NCBI RefSeq assembly: GCF_011617705.1
Contig: NZ_CP050154.1
Location: 62,001-126,000 of the forward strand
DNA: 64,000 nucleotides
Source: Brevibacterium limosum
Lineage (GTDB): Bacteria; Actinomycetota; Actinomycetes; Actinomycetales; Brevibacteriaceae
Direction: 5' to 3'
The translations under genes and the position numbers were made by a program. Below the pieces are notes generated by a model. That model ran no database searches. It saw only the letters and a list, made by a program, of their open reading frames with translations, and was not told the DNA's origin. Numbering within the stretch: position 1 is the first letter of the stretch; the number at the start of each line of letters is the position of its first letter. This document shows, in pieces, positions 25,701 to 33,867 of this stretch.

Positions 25701-26012
25701 ACCCTGGGGGTACGCGCTCGCCCCCTGGGGCTGAGGGCCGGTGTTCGCAGAGTCGTTCTCGGCGGCGTTCTCGTACGGATCGACTGTCTGCGGGGTGGTG
25801 CGCGTGCCGTCTTCCGGAGGCGCCCAGCGAGCAGTCTCTTCGGTGGCCTGACCATCCGGGGCCTCGGAGTCGACGCTCTTCTCGGATTCAGGGTCCGGCT
25901 CGAGTTCGGCGCTCGCCTCATCAGAAGGCTCGGGACTCTCCTGAGCCTCGGCGTTCCGATCCTTCGGCTCCTCGGCGGCGGTCGGTGTCGTCTCGTCGGA
26001 TTCGTCGTCCAT
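22782..26012 (-). CDS. Large Pro/Gln-rich multi-pass envelope protein with extracytoplasmic domain
   Basis: A 1076-residue protein of no family I can name. Order of parts: residues 1-60 very acidic; 60-170 rich in Pro, Gln, Gly and Tyr (PQGSGP-like repeats); about eight membrane segments from 187 to about 560; a second Pro/Gln/Gly-rich stretch, with a PVPGEVG repeat, at about 620-720; one further membrane helix at about 732-755; then about 320 residues outside the membrane with two Cys (one in SCAKK, one in GCPFG) and many Asp/Thr residues. The outer domain begins ATVEKYFAELSDGDAEGAL, like the repeat domains of TcaA-type cell-wall proteins. It is divergent from a second Pro/Gln-rich protein at 26186. 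Confidence 0.82.
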   Translation of the reverse strand: MDDESDETTPTAAEEPKDRNAEAQESPEPSDEASAELEPDPESEKSVDSEAPDGQATEETARWAPPEDGTRTTPQTVDPYENAAENDSANTGPQPQGASAYPQGSGSHPQTAGPYAQWPGPYQPDPYQHGAFPQGSGPYQQVSHQQGRYQSVHSGPMPYPAPPGYPANAPRSKFASALAKGSTWKTALIPPGIALLGGIIVSIILTVILASMSEFSSLTEETGFNLDSLSYALPFILMALSLFGSAALRLDINAPDSFNAQLSLFTTGAPLLVTIVIVGLLWWMTKISERRSPAPNRVSTWIRIGVSTLATTLVLFLLQVIFAARFSSFEEDGALTFSYSTVTVRSFFLPLLVILVASIAGRVAGHFKGTEAIGAPFLRWAVPPLLVTWIHLALCVAVFSVVALFVLPLSVEMPGQLVPLTFVNMGLILTSLTHLGGIGATVQGDFGVYSDTFTESLTLFSRDAPGLLWLGLLVVAVAVLIATIVATVTRGPAWTVIKEDKQQWSSAWKLPVAFCLVWGLLSLLAVPANLSMSGSAEAAMYFGGSGAARAGIGPLAWTFLIFALWGGIIEVLSRTLGPRLALTFPALARIAAGRTVHPHWGPYLGMSEPRFAFAHPDLAQATAPTPPPVAPVPGEVGPVPGEVGPQGPGGYQGQPASPQGFGSPGRPVGPPQGPQQFSAPVGPQQAPTPSDQQPYAYPQGSAGQQSYSAPQGMYAAQPYAGPAKPFDKKKTTLVSVVAGGAVLLLVAALIVVTQLNGHMFGPEATVEKYFAELSDGDAEGALKVADVDVPQESRTLLTNDVLGDSKALPDDVTVEDAEMSGDTAKVAVTYDVGGSKGNSTLTLHKAGKKALFFDDWTLKSPDLLTLTVDTPGLKKVKVNGIDVDSDGSTLSLPAFPGLYTIDLAEKSDLITADAVEVRAFLGDDADMEGEETPLLAAHPSDAFRSEVDKQVKTLIDSCAKKTVAEPDGCPFGSSMAESFDATGLTWSISSYPTVTVADDSIGADQYSDPADATGPNGGPAWLISSDTSGEALVTGSYDMFDESEPFDDTVTFDLTGTAEIVDGKVVITVTDDPWDW

Positions 26013-26185
26013 ACCCAGTCCTCAAGTGCCGTCGCCCGACAGCTCCGCAATGTAGTTCAAACCGAAACAATCAACTGAGCAGATCAAGCATGTGTAGTTC
26101 ACAACTTATATTAGGCTGTTAATGCAAGAGAAGTTCTATATCGGGACTTTTTCTGGAATACGGCGTGATCGATCTGGAGTTGCGG
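26013..26185. promoter_or_regulatory. AT-rich divergent promoter region
   Basis: This 173-base gap is clearly more AT-rich than its surroundings (for example ACTTATATTAGG near 26104). TGTAGTTCA occurs twice, at 26051-26059 and 26093-26101, 42 bases apart, which is four helical turns. It presumably drives both Pro/Gln-rich membrane protein genes; exact -10 and -35 boxes cannot be fixed by eye. Confidence 0.5.
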
Positions 26186-27181
26186 ATGAGTACGAACCCT
26201 CCCGGACGCGGGGATGAGGACGAATGGGACGTCAACGACCGATCGGGAAGCCAATGGTCTCCGCAGCCCGGATCTCAACCGGGGCCTCAACCGGGATCCC
26301 AACCGGGACCTCAGTCAGGCAATGGCTGGGGCACGCCCCCTCCGCCACCTCAGCCGCCGCAGCGCCCGTATATCCAGACCCCGCACCCGCAGACCGGCCC
26401 ACCTCACCGCACCGGGCAGCCTCCCCAGCAGCAGAGCGGTCCTCTTCCTCAGGGCACCCAGGCCCATCACGTCGGCGGCCAAGCACACGCCGCAGGCATG
26501 CCCCCGCAGCCCGGCCAGCCCGCACACCAGCAGCCCTTCGCCTATGGACCGGGACCGTACCAGCCGGCCGGACAACCTGCGCAGAAGAAGCGCGGCGGAC
26601 TGATCGCTCTCCTCGCCGTCGTCGTCATCGTACTCGCCGTGGGCATCGGCTGGGGCGCGGCGACCTTCTTCTCGCAGGACTCCGACGACCCCGCCACCGT
26701 CGCCTCCACCGATGAACCGACAAACGCCGACAGCGAAGACGGTTCGTCCGCAGCCAGCGAAGCGCCCGAACCCACCGAGACCGAATCGGCGCTTCCTGAC
26801 GATCCGAAGAAGGCGCTCGAACAGCTCGCCGACTCCGACGGTCAAGCGGCCAAGAGCGAACTCGACGGCAGATGGGTGCCCCAGCTGAGCTCGAAGAAGG
26901 TCGGCCTCGAAGCCGAAGGGAAGACCTGGGACGAAGAGGCGATCCTCGAGGAATTCGAAGGACTGCGCGAAGAGTTTCCCCGGGTGAAGCTTCTCTGGTC
27001 CGGCGACTTCGACAGCTTCAAGGAAGACGACTTCTGGGTCACCGTCGTCGGCATCGGCTACGACGACCCCGACGACGCTCTGTCGTGGTGCTCATCGCAC
27101 GGGCTCGGGCCCGACAGCTGCTACGCCAAACAGCTCAACACCTCCGGCGGCCACGACGGAACGACCCGGCTGCAGGACTGA
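26186..27181 (+). CDS. Pro/Gln-rich single-pass membrane protein, unknown function
   Basis: A 331-residue protein I do not recognise. Residues 1-135 are disordered-looking (Pro, Gln, Gly, His), including two QPGSQPGP units. A basic KKRGG precedes one membrane helix at about residues 138-160. The outer part has an acidic Ser/Thr/Glu linker (about 165-205) and a folded domain of about 110 residues with a Cys pair near the end (SWCSSHGLGPDSC). GGAG lies six bases before the ATG at 26186. The layout mirrors the N- and C-terminal parts of the divergent 1076-residue protein, so the two may act together at the cell envelope. Confidence 0.8.
   Translation: MSTNPPGRGDEDEWDVNDRSGSQWSPQPGSQPGPQPGSQPGPQSGNGWGTPPPPPQPPQRPYIQTPHPQTGPPHRTGQPPQQQSGPLPQGTQAHHVGGQAHAAGMPPQPGQPAHQQPFAYGPGPYQPAGQPAQKKRGGLIALLAVVVIVLAVGIGWGAATFFSQDSDDPATVASTDEPTNADSEDGSSAASEAPEPTETESALPDDPKKALEQLADSDGQAAKSELDGRWVPQLSSKKVGLEAEGKTWDEEAILEEFEGLREEFPRVKLLWSGDFDSFKEDDFWVTVVGIGYDDPDDALSWCSSHGLGPDSCYAKQLNTSGGHDGTTRLQD
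26264..26311 (+). repeat. Two in-frame 24-bp repeats (QPGSQPGP)
   Basis: Tandem coding repeat giving QPGSQPGP twice in the disordered N-terminal tail. The DNA copies differ at a few third positions, so the repeat is kept at protein level. Confidence 0.8.
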
Positions 27182-27202
27182 CGACTCCCTCGCCGAGGAG
27201 GC

Positions 27203-28612
27203 TCAACCGTGGATTCGCCGCCGGTTGTTGACCGCGAAGACCGCAAGCCCGATGACGAGCCAGACGCTGCCGATGACCAGGGCCAGAGGATTCGCGCTGA
27301 CGAGGACCGCGATGAGCAGCCCGGCACCGATGACCGGGACCACCCCGTGGTTGACCCAGTTCGGGGCCTCGCAGCCGTGCTTCTTCACCAGGAAGTATCC
27401 GACCACTGAGGCCTGAAGGAAGATGAACGCCGTCAGCGCCCCGACGTTGACGATCGAGGTCAGCTGGTCGAGACCATCGGCACGGGTCGCCGCCCACCCT
27501 GCCACGATGACATTGCCGGCGGCGGCCACGAGGATCCCCTTCCACGGAACACCGGTCTTCGGGGCCACCTCGGCGAGGAATTTCGGCACCTGCCGGGACC
27601 GTCCCATGTCCATGAGGATCCGGGAGCCGGCGGCCTGGCCGATCATCGCGGAGAACGCTGCGCCCACGGCCTTGGCCAGGGCGAGCAGCCAGTGCAGCCA
27701 CGGACCCAGAGTCGAGTCGACGGCGCTGTAATACGCGGCCCCTCCGAGCGCGGGATCGGCCTGCAGCTGCGCCGGGGTCAGCGGTGAGAGCAGACTGCCC
27801 ACCCAGGTCTGCGCGACGAAGAAGACACCGGCGAGCACGAGGCAGATGAGCGTGGCCCGGCCGACGATCCGCGGCCCGCCCTTGGCCTCCTCGGAGAACG
27901 TCGCCAGCGAATCGAAGCCGAGATATGACAGGACAGCCACGGACACGGCCGCGAGCACCGCGGTCACGGAGAACGCATCCACCCCGGTCAATGGGGTCAT
28001 CCACCCGCGCGTCGGACCATGCTGGAGAAGGTAGGCGATGCCGAGGACGAGGACCAGGGCGAGGACGGCCACCTCGGCGAGGACTACCCCGGTGATCACG
28101 CGGGATGCGACCTTGACCCCGGCGAGATTGAGCCCGGTGGTGAGGATGACGGCCACGGCCACGAACACCCAGACGGGCAGTGCGGGGAAGATCGAGTTCA
28201 GGGCGATCCCGGTGAACAGATAGGCGACCGAGGGGATGAAGAGATAGTCGAGGAGGATCATCCACCCGGCGACGAAGCCGGCCGGCTTTCCGATTCCCGC
28301 CGAGGCGTAGGCGAACACCGTTCCCGCGCGGGGGACCTCCCGAGACATGCGCATATAGCTGACCGCGGTGAAGGCCATGACGATCGTCGCGACGATGTAG
28401 ACGAGTGCCACGGCCCCGCCCGAGCGGGCGTCGAGAGTGCCGAACACTCCGACGGCGGCCGCCGGACCGATGAAGACGAGACCGAAGAAGACGAGTTCGC
28501 TCAGGCCGATCGTCCGTCGCAGGCTCCCCCCACTCGCCGAGGCGGCCGTGCCCTCGGGCGCTGACGGATCGGTTCCGGTTCCGGATCGGTCGTCGGCAGT
28601 CGTGTCGTCCAT
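27203..28612 (-). CDS. APC-superfamily amino acid/amine permease
   Basis: A 469-residue transporter with about twelve membrane segments. LRRTIGLSELVFFGLVFIGPAAAVGVFG is the helix-1 signature of APC permeases, and VSYMRMSREVPRAGTVFAYAS in helix 3 is close to the putrescine/amine importer branch. EEAKGGPRIVGRATL fits the mid-protein APC loop. It probably imports an amino acid or polyamine by cation symport. An AAGGGA lies ten bases before the ATG at 28612. It is divergent from a small membrane protein at 28759. Confidence 0.86.
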   Translation of the reverse strand: MDDTTADDRSGTGTDPSAPEGTAASASGGSLRRTIGLSELVFFGLVFIGPAAAVGVFGTLDARSGGAVALVYIVATIVMAFTAVSYMRMSREVPRAGTVFAYASAGIGKPAGFVAGWMILLDYLFIPSVAYLFTGIALNSIFPALPVWVFVAVAVILTTGLNLAGVKVASRVITGVVLAEVAVLALVLVLGIAYLLQHGPTRGWMTPLTGVDAFSVTAVLAAVSVAVLSYLGFDSLATFSEEAKGGPRIVGRATLICLVLAGVFFVAQTWVGSLLSPLTPAQLQADPALGGAAYYSAVDSTLGPWLHWLLALAKAVGAAFSAMIGQAAGSRILMDMGRSRQVPKFLAEVAPKTGVPWKGILVAAAGNVIVAGWAATRADGLDQLTSIVNVGALTAFIFLQASVVGYFLVKKHGCEAPNWVNHGVVPVIGAGLLIAVLVSANPLALVIGSVWLVIGLAVFAVNNRRRIHG

Positions 28613-28758
28613 CGTGGTGCCGTCCCTTCGCAGCGAGGTTCGATTCGCTATGTTCCGTCCGCGGTGTGCGATCGGGGAGTGTGCGCTTCAACTCTACGCG
28701 CCGGTCATGGTGTGGTTTCCGGTCCCCGATAGGATCGGGGGAGACGAAGGAGGCCCGG

Positions 28759-29151
28759 ATGACGCATCACCCGCACATGATCCGGCCCGGTGGGTTCCCG
28801 CCGGGTGGGGTGCCTGCGAAGAAACCGTCCGTGGTGCCGGGAATCCTCCTCATCATCGCCGGAGTCCTCGGGCTCGGTATGGGGTTGTGCATCCTCGTCA
28901 TCCCCATGCTTCTGTTCCTCCTCGGAGGCGGCGGGAACGTCGATGCCTTCGACGATTTCGCCTCCGGCTTCTACACCACCGGGTTCGTCGTCGCCGTCGT
29001 ATCCGTTCTGGTGCTGATCGCCGGGATCGTCCTCACCACCGTCGTCGCCAGAAAGCGACGCAGAATGCGACCGCAGGTCTGGATGGTCAGGCCCCCTGGC
29101 GGGCCGCAGATACAGCAGCCTCCCGGAGGACCTCCAACGCCGAGGCGATGA
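28759..29151 (+). CDS. Small two-helix membrane protein, unknown function
   Basis: A 130-residue protein with an excellent ribosome site (AAGGAGG) before the ATG at 28759. The N terminus is His/Pro/Gly-rich (MTHHPHMIRPGG). Two hydrophobic helices lie at about residues 27-53 and 67-93. A Met/Arg-rich cytosolic tail ends in Pro/Gly repeats. The last 65 bases overlap the convergent LysR gene. No family recognised. Confidence 0.7.
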   Translation: MTHHPHMIRPGGFPPGGVPAKKPSVVPGILLIIAGVLGLGMGLCILVIPMLLFLLGGGGNVDAFDDFASGFYTTGFVVAVVSVLVLIAGIVLTTVVARKRRRMRPQVWMVRPPGGPQIQQPPGGPPTPRR

Positions 29152-30013
29152 TCGGCTGAGCGCCCGAACCGCGGCGAATGCCGGAGAGGATCTTCCGCGA
29201 CGGCACCGGATCACCGCGCAGCGGCACCCGAACCACATCGAAGCCATCGGGCAGGCGGGCCAGACGAGGAATGAGCGCGACCCCGAGTCCCGCCGAGACC
29301 AACGACGCACCCGTCTCCCACTCCCGTGACTGATGGGCCTGCTCCGGTTGGAAGCCGGCCGCCGCACACGCCGTGCGCACCAGACGGTGATACGGCGAAC
29401 CCGACCGATCGAGGATCCAGGACTCCTCGGCGGCCTCACTCAACGGCACCGACGCCTTCTCGGCCAGACGATGCCCGACGGGAACCAGCAGATCGAGACG
29501 ATCGCTCAACAGTGCGGACTGCTCGAATCGAGGATCGCTGCGCGGCGGCAGCGGGTCGGTGGCCACGACCACGGCGACGTCGGCGTGGTCGGAGACGAGA
29601 AGATCGAAGCACTCTTCGGGATCGGCTTCGATGATCGTGACTTCGGCACCCGGGAACCGCTCCATCACCGTCAGGGCGGTCGGTGGCAGCAGGGCTGCTG
29701 CTGCAGTGGAGAACCCGCACAGACGAAGCCGCCTGTTGCGCGTGTCGAGCCCGGAGCCGAGGCCGTCGAGCTCACCGCGGATCTCCTCCCACCGGGCGAA
29801 GAGCTCCTGCGAACGCTCGAGGAGGAGCTGACCGGCGCGAGTGAGGACGAGACCGCGGCCGCGCGGTTCGACGACACGCACGCCGAGATCTTTGGACAAG
29901 CCTCTGAGCTGGTGCGATACGGCCGAAGGAGTGTACCCGAGGCGGTGTGCCGCCTCGGTGAGGGTGCCGACTTCGGCAAGGACCCGAAGGACGTGGAGAC
30001 GCGGATCGATCAT
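29087..30013 (-). CDS. LysR-family regulator of the gbcAB genes
   Basis: A 308-residue LysR-type regulator. The N-terminal winged helix-turn-helix reads RVLAEVGTLTEAAHRLGYTPSAVSHQLRGLSKDLGVRVVEP, and a substrate-binding-like effector domain follows from about residue 90. The ATG at 30013 sits inside a perfect inverted repeat (TGCAATA-G-TATTGCA), as expected for an autoregulated LysR gene. It is divergent from the Rieske oxygenase gene at 30169 and is the likely activator of it. The effector is not known; glycine betaine or dimethylglycine are candidates by context. Confidence 0.88.
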   Translation of the reverse strand: MIDPRLHVLRVLAEVGTLTEAAHRLGYTPSAVSHQLRGLSKDLGVRVVEPRGRGLVLTRAGQLLLERSQELFARWEEIRGELDGLGSGLDTRNRRLRLCGFSTAAAALLPPTALTVMERFPGAEVTIIEADPEECFDLLVSDHADVAVVVATDPLPPRSDPRFEQSALLSDRLDLLVPVGHRLAEKASVPLSEAAEESWILDRSGSPYHRLVRTACAAAGFQPEQAHQSREWETGASLVSAGLGVALIPRLARLPDGFDVVRVPLRGDPVPSRKILSGIRRGSGAQPIIASALEVLREAAVSAARQGA

Positions 30014-30027
30014 GCAATAGTATTGCA
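30013..30027. promoter_or_regulatory. LysR-type box overlapping the regulator start codon
   Basis: TGCAATA-G-TATTGCA, perfect inverted repeat of the T-N-A form that LysR proteins bind, placed between lysR and gbcA. Binding here would block lysR initiation and could activate gbcA. Confidence 0.6.
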
Positions 30028-30168
30028 CGTTTCGGATGAAGAAGATTCGCTTTTCTTCAGCATACCTGTGGCGGACACTGGGGGCAGGAGCACGAACTCC
30101 CGGGCCGCGGCCGGCGAAGGGGCCGGCAGGAGAAGCGGTCGAGACATTACGACGAGGTGGTGGACGAA

Positions 30169-31527
30169 ATGACTCTGGCACCAGAGCAGAAGAGGACCAA
30201 TTCCAGTACGAGCGGACCCGCCGGATCGGGTGCGGTCGCTGGATCGGGCGGGCACGGCAGGACCGACATCGACCGACTCATCGACGAACGCGTACCCGGC
30301 TACTCGTTGGCGGCACCGTTCTACATCAGCCCGGAGTTCTTCGAGCGCGACATCGAGGCGATCTTCGCCTCGACCTGGATCTTCGTCGCCTCCACCGCCG
30401 AAGTGCCCGAAGCCGGCGACTACCTCACGATCGACATCGGCACCTACTCGGTCATCGTCATCCGCGATGACGATGGCGAGATCCGCGCCCACCACAATGT
30501 CTGCCGGCACCGGGGCACCCGACTGCTCAACGACCTGTCCGGGTCGGTGGGCAACATCGTGTGCGGCTACCACCAGTGGACGTACACTCCCGCAGGCGAG
30601 CTCATCTCCGCGGGCGTCCAAGCTCCCGGTTTCGATCGGACCTGTTTCTCGCTGCGCTCGGTGAACGTGCGCGTCATCGGCGGGCTGATCTTCATCTGCC
30701 TCAGCCCCACCCCGCCGGACGACATCGACGAGGTGGCCGCCGTCATCGAACCGTATCTGGCAGGGCATGACATCGCCGGGACGAAGGTGGCTGCGCAGAG
30801 TGACCTCATCGAGGACTCGAACTGGAAGCTCGTCATGGAGAACAACCGCGAGTGCTACCACTGCGAAGCCGGTCACCCGGAGCTGACCTGCACATTCTTC
30901 CCCACGTACGGCTACGCACCCGACGAGATTCCCAAGCGTCTGCAGCCGGCTTACCAGCGTTACCTCGACGCCGAGGAGCAGCTGCGTGCCGACTGCGACC
31001 GCAACGGCCTGCCTTATGCCCTCGTCGAGGAACTGAGCGGACGGCCGACGGGGTTCCGAATCGAACGGGCCGCCCTCGATGGGCGGGGTGAGTCGTACAC
31101 GATGGACGGTTCGGCCGCCTCGGCGAAATTGTTGGGCGAGCTCGACACCTTCGTTCTGGGCCGGGCCTCGCTGCACGTGCAGCCGAACATGTGGTTCCAC
31201 GCGATGGGCGACCATGTGGTGACGTTCAGCCTGCTGCCGCTGGCCGAGGACAAGACGCTGGTGCGCACGACCTGGCTCGTCCACGCCGATGCGGAAGAAG
31301 GCGTCGACTACGACCTCGACAACCTCACAAAGGTGTGGATCAAGACGAACGAACAGGACGCGACCTTCTGCGAACGCGGACATCTGGGCATCTCGTCGCC
31401 GGCGTATGAACCCGGCCCCTACGCACCGACCGAATCGCAGGTCGACGACTTCGTCACCTGGTACATCGAACGGCTCCAGGCACACAAGGAGCTCAACGCC
31501 CACAAGGAGAAGGGAGCGCGGCGATGA
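30169..31527 (+). CDS. gbcA: Glycine betaine monooxygenase, Rieske oxygenase subunit (GbcA-like)
   Basis: Rieske non-heme iron oxygenase of 452 residues. The [2Fe-2S] Rieske motif is C112-x-H114-x17-C132-x2-H135. The mononuclear iron region has NWKLVMENNRECYHCEAGHPEL, and the C-terminal part has TTWLVHADAEEGVDYDLDNL. Both segments are close to Pseudomonas GbcA, which demethylates glycine betaine to dimethylglycine. Two GTG codons at 30157 and 30160 precede the ATG at 30169; GAGG at 30154 fits either. The stop overlaps the start of the reductase gene (ATGA). The substrate could also be another quaternary amine such as carnitine or stachydrine. Confidence 0.87.
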   Translation: MTLAPEQKRTNSSTSGPAGSGAVAGSGGHGRTDIDRLIDERVPGYSLAAPFYISPEFFERDIEAIFASTWIFVASTAEVPEAGDYLTIDIGTYSVIVIRDDDGEIRAHHNVCRHRGTRLLNDLSGSVGNIVCGYHQWTYTPAGELISAGVQAPGFDRTCFSLRSVNVRVIGGLIFICLSPTPPDDIDEVAAVIEPYLAGHDIAGTKVAAQSDLIEDSNWKLVMENNRECYHCEAGHPELTCTFFPTYGYAPDEIPKRLQPAYQRYLDAEEQLRADCDRNGLPYALVEELSGRPTGFRIERAALDGRGESYTMDGSAASAKLLGELDTFVLGRASLHVQPNMWFHAMGDHVVTFSLLPLAEDKTLVRTTWLVHADAEEGVDYDLDNLTKVWIKTNEQDATFCERGHLGISSPAYEPGPYAPTESQVDDFVTWYIERLQAHKELNAHKEKGARR

Positions 31528-32891
31528 GATACCGTCACTCGACGCTGGCCTCCAGGCTCGTCGACGCGGCAGCTGCGGCAGTCACTGCGACAGGAGATCC
31601 GGCGACTCCGTCTCCGACAGGCAAGGCGACTTTCCGTGTGCCCGCGAGGACCGGGCGGGCCTGGGCCGAGTGGCCTGCCCAGACGAGCGCGGCCGCCGGG
31701 GCCGCCTGGCCCGCTCAAGCGACCATGGCTGCTCCGGCCGCCCCGTCCACGTATCCGGCTGCGACCACCCCGGGCGTCCCGCCTGCCCCGACCGGGCAAC
31801 TTGCCGTCGTGGAGGAGCCGCTCGACCCGGAACTGCTCACCGGACCCGTCGAGGTCACCGGAATCACGCAGGTCACCCACGACGTGAAGACCTTCGAGCT
31901 GCGGGCAGGGTGGATGTCCGCCGTCGACTTCGCGCCGGGCCAGTACGTGACGATGCGCATCCCCGAGCTCGGACTCGAGCGCTGCTATTCGATCTCCTCG
32001 GCGCCCTTCGGCACGAACATCTTCACCATCACGGTCAAGCGCGAGCCCGAGGGAGCGGTGTCGACCCATCTGCATGACAATGTTCAGGTCGGCGATCGGC
32101 TCCACGTGGACGGGCCCTACGGGCTCTTCAGCACGAGCTTCCATCAGGCCGAACGCCACCTCTTCCTCTCCGCCGGCTCCGGGATCACCCCGATCATGTC
32201 GATGGTGCGCAACCTGCTTGCCCGACAGGGCGGTTTCGGCACCGACATCGTGTTCGTCCACAGCGCCTCGACGCCGGAAGACATCATCTTCCGTGCCGAG
32301 CTCGAACAGCTCGCCGAGGTCGCCGGGGTCAGCGTGACCATCCTCTGCTCCCGGGACACTGAGGCGGAGACCTGGACCGGCCGTCACGGTCGGATCGATG
32401 CGGCCACCCTCGCCGAGGTGGTCCCCGACGCGGCCGATCGCGAAACCTTCGTCTGCGGCCCCGGTCCGTACATGGACGCGGTGCGTCCCCTGCTCGCCGA
32501 GGCGGGGGTGTCGCAGGCTCGGACGCATGAGGAGTCGTTCGTCTTCGCCACCTCGCCTGCCGATCGTCTGGCCAGGGCCGGGGCGAGGGCGAAGGCCGCA
32601 GGAGCCGGCGCCGTTGGAGTCACCGGTGTGAGCCATGCGGTCGAGTTCACGGTCTCCGGGCGCGTGGTCGACTGCGATGAGTCCACAACCGTCCTCGACT
32701 CGGCTCTGGACGCTGGACTGTCGGTGCCCTCCTCCTGCTCGGAAGGCGCCTGCGGGACCTGTAAGTCCGTCCTCGTCAGCGGGGAGGTCGAGATGAAGCA
32801 TGCCGGTGGGATCCGGACGAAGGAGATCGCCGCCGGGAAGTTCCTGCCCTGCTGCTCGACCCCGTTGACCGACCTCGTCGTCGAACGGTGA
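31524..32891 (+). CDS. gbcB: Glycine betaine monooxygenase reductase subunit (GbcB-like)
   Basis: Electron-donor partner of the Rieske oxygenase, 455 residues. A ferredoxin-reductase FAD domain (PGQYVTMRIPELGLERCYSISS) is followed by an NAD(P)H domain (LFLSAGSGITPIMSMVR ... FVCGPGPYMDAVRPLL). The C-terminal plant-type [2Fe-2S] ferredoxin has C-x4-C-x2-C-x29-C. Compared with GbcB there is an extra Ala/Pro-rich N-terminal stretch of about 90-100 residues. An in-frame ATG at residue 69 could be the true start, but the ATGA overlap with gbcA favours the longer form. Confidence 0.87.
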   Translation: MRYRHSTLASRLVDAAAAAVTATGDPATPSPTGKATFRVPARTGRAWAEWPAQTSAAAGAAWPAQATMAAPAAPSTYPAATTPGVPPAPTGQLAVVEEPLDPELLTGPVEVTGITQVTHDVKTFELRAGWMSAVDFAPGQYVTMRIPELGLERCYSISSAPFGTNIFTITVKREPEGAVSTHLHDNVQVGDRLHVDGPYGLFSTSFHQAERHLFLSAGSGITPIMSMVRNLLARQGGFGTDIVFVHSASTPEDIIFRAELEQLAEVAGVSVTILCSRDTEAETWTGRHGRIDAATLAEVVPDAADRETFVCGPGPYMDAVRPLLAEAGVSQARTHEESFVFATSPADRLARAGARAKAAGAGAVGVTGVSHAVEFTVSGRVVDCDESTTVLDSALDAGLSVPSSCSEGACGTCKSVLVSGEVEMKHAGGIRTKEIAAGKFLPCCSTPLTDLVVER

Positions 32892-32957
32892 GTGGTTCAG
32901 GCCCGTGACCACGGGGACTCCTCGATGGTGTCGGGCCGGGGCGAGTACCGTGGCACC

Positions 32958-33767
32958 ATGGATGCTGACATCTGGTCCAGCGCCAGCTTGGCCGACCGCT
33001 TTGCCGATGACGTCTACGCTTCAGCCAAGGGGTACGTGCGCACCTATGTGCTGCACCATCACCTGCTGGAGCGGCTGCCGCCGCCACCGGCACCCGTGCT
33101 CGACGTGGGCGGCGGTGCCGGTCACCAGTCCTTTCCGCTGGCCGAGGCCGGTTATGACGTGACACTGCTCGACTCCTCGACGGCGATGCTGGAGAAGGCC
33201 AGACAGCGGCTCCCGCAGCTGTCCGCTCAAGCCCGACGACGGGTGACACTCGTGCTGGCGGACGGGGAGAAGGCCGAGGATGCGATGAACGGCCGGCGTT
33301 TCGCCGCCGTCCTGTGCCATGGCGTACTCGGCTATCTTGAGCCGGAACCCCTGATCGAACAGCTGTGTCGGTGCACTCGGGCCGGTGGTGTGGTCTCGAT
33401 CATGGCAGGAAACGCCGCGACGATGGCGGTGCGCCCGGCCCTGGAACGACGGTGGGACGATGCGTTGGCCTCGTTCGATGAGACTTCGGGGGACATCAAG
33501 GAGTTGGGCGTCCACGGCCAGTCCCACACCGTGGATGAGGTCAGCGAACACCTGCGCGGTCACGGGGTCGAACCACTCGGTTGGTACGGGACGTGGCTGT
33601 GGGTCGATCAGCTCGAGTTCAGCGGAGTCGACCTGGCATCGATCGATTCCAGAGAACTGTCGGCGATGGCCGAGGTCGAACTCGAAGCGAGTCGCCGAGA
33701 CCCCTACCGCCAACTCAGTCGCACCTTTCATGTCCTCGGGCGCAAAGGCCCCGCTGGCCAGCGGTGA
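32958..33767 (+). CDS. Class I SAM-dependent methyltransferase
   Basis: A 269-residue methyltransferase with motif I VLDVGGGAGHQSFPLAEAGYDVTLLDSS and a motif-IV-like FAAVLCHGVLGYLEPEPLIEQL. It resembles the CmoM/SmtA-like group that includes tRNA and small-molecule methylases. The ATG at 32958 begins MDADIWSS; the ribosome site is weak. It follows gbcB by 66 bases on the same strand, so it may be co-transcribed, but a role in betaine metabolism is not shown. Confidence 0.78.
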   Translation: MDADIWSSASLADRFADDVYASAKGYVRTYVLHHHLLERLPPPPAPVLDVGGGAGHQSFPLAEAGYDVTLLDSSTAMLEKARQRLPQLSAQARRRVTLVLADGEKAEDAMNGRRFAAVLCHGVLGYLEPEPLIEQLCRCTRAGGVVSIMAGNAATMAVRPALERRWDDALASFDETSGDIKELGVHGQSHTVDEVSEHLRGHGVEPLGWYGTWLWVDQLEFSGVDLASIDSRELSAMAEVELEASRRDPYRQLSRTFHVLGRKGPAGQR

Positions 33768-33867
33768 GGCAGAGACGATCCGGATCGCCGGTACTTCTGC
33801 GAGCTGATACCCGGATACTCCCAGAAGCGGATGTGTTCGGCTGCCCATGCTGTCTACGGTCGACAAC

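Noticed and set aside
26264-26311. Short direct repeats as a CRISPR-like array
   Set aside because: They are contiguous coding repeats (QPGSQPGP) without spacers.
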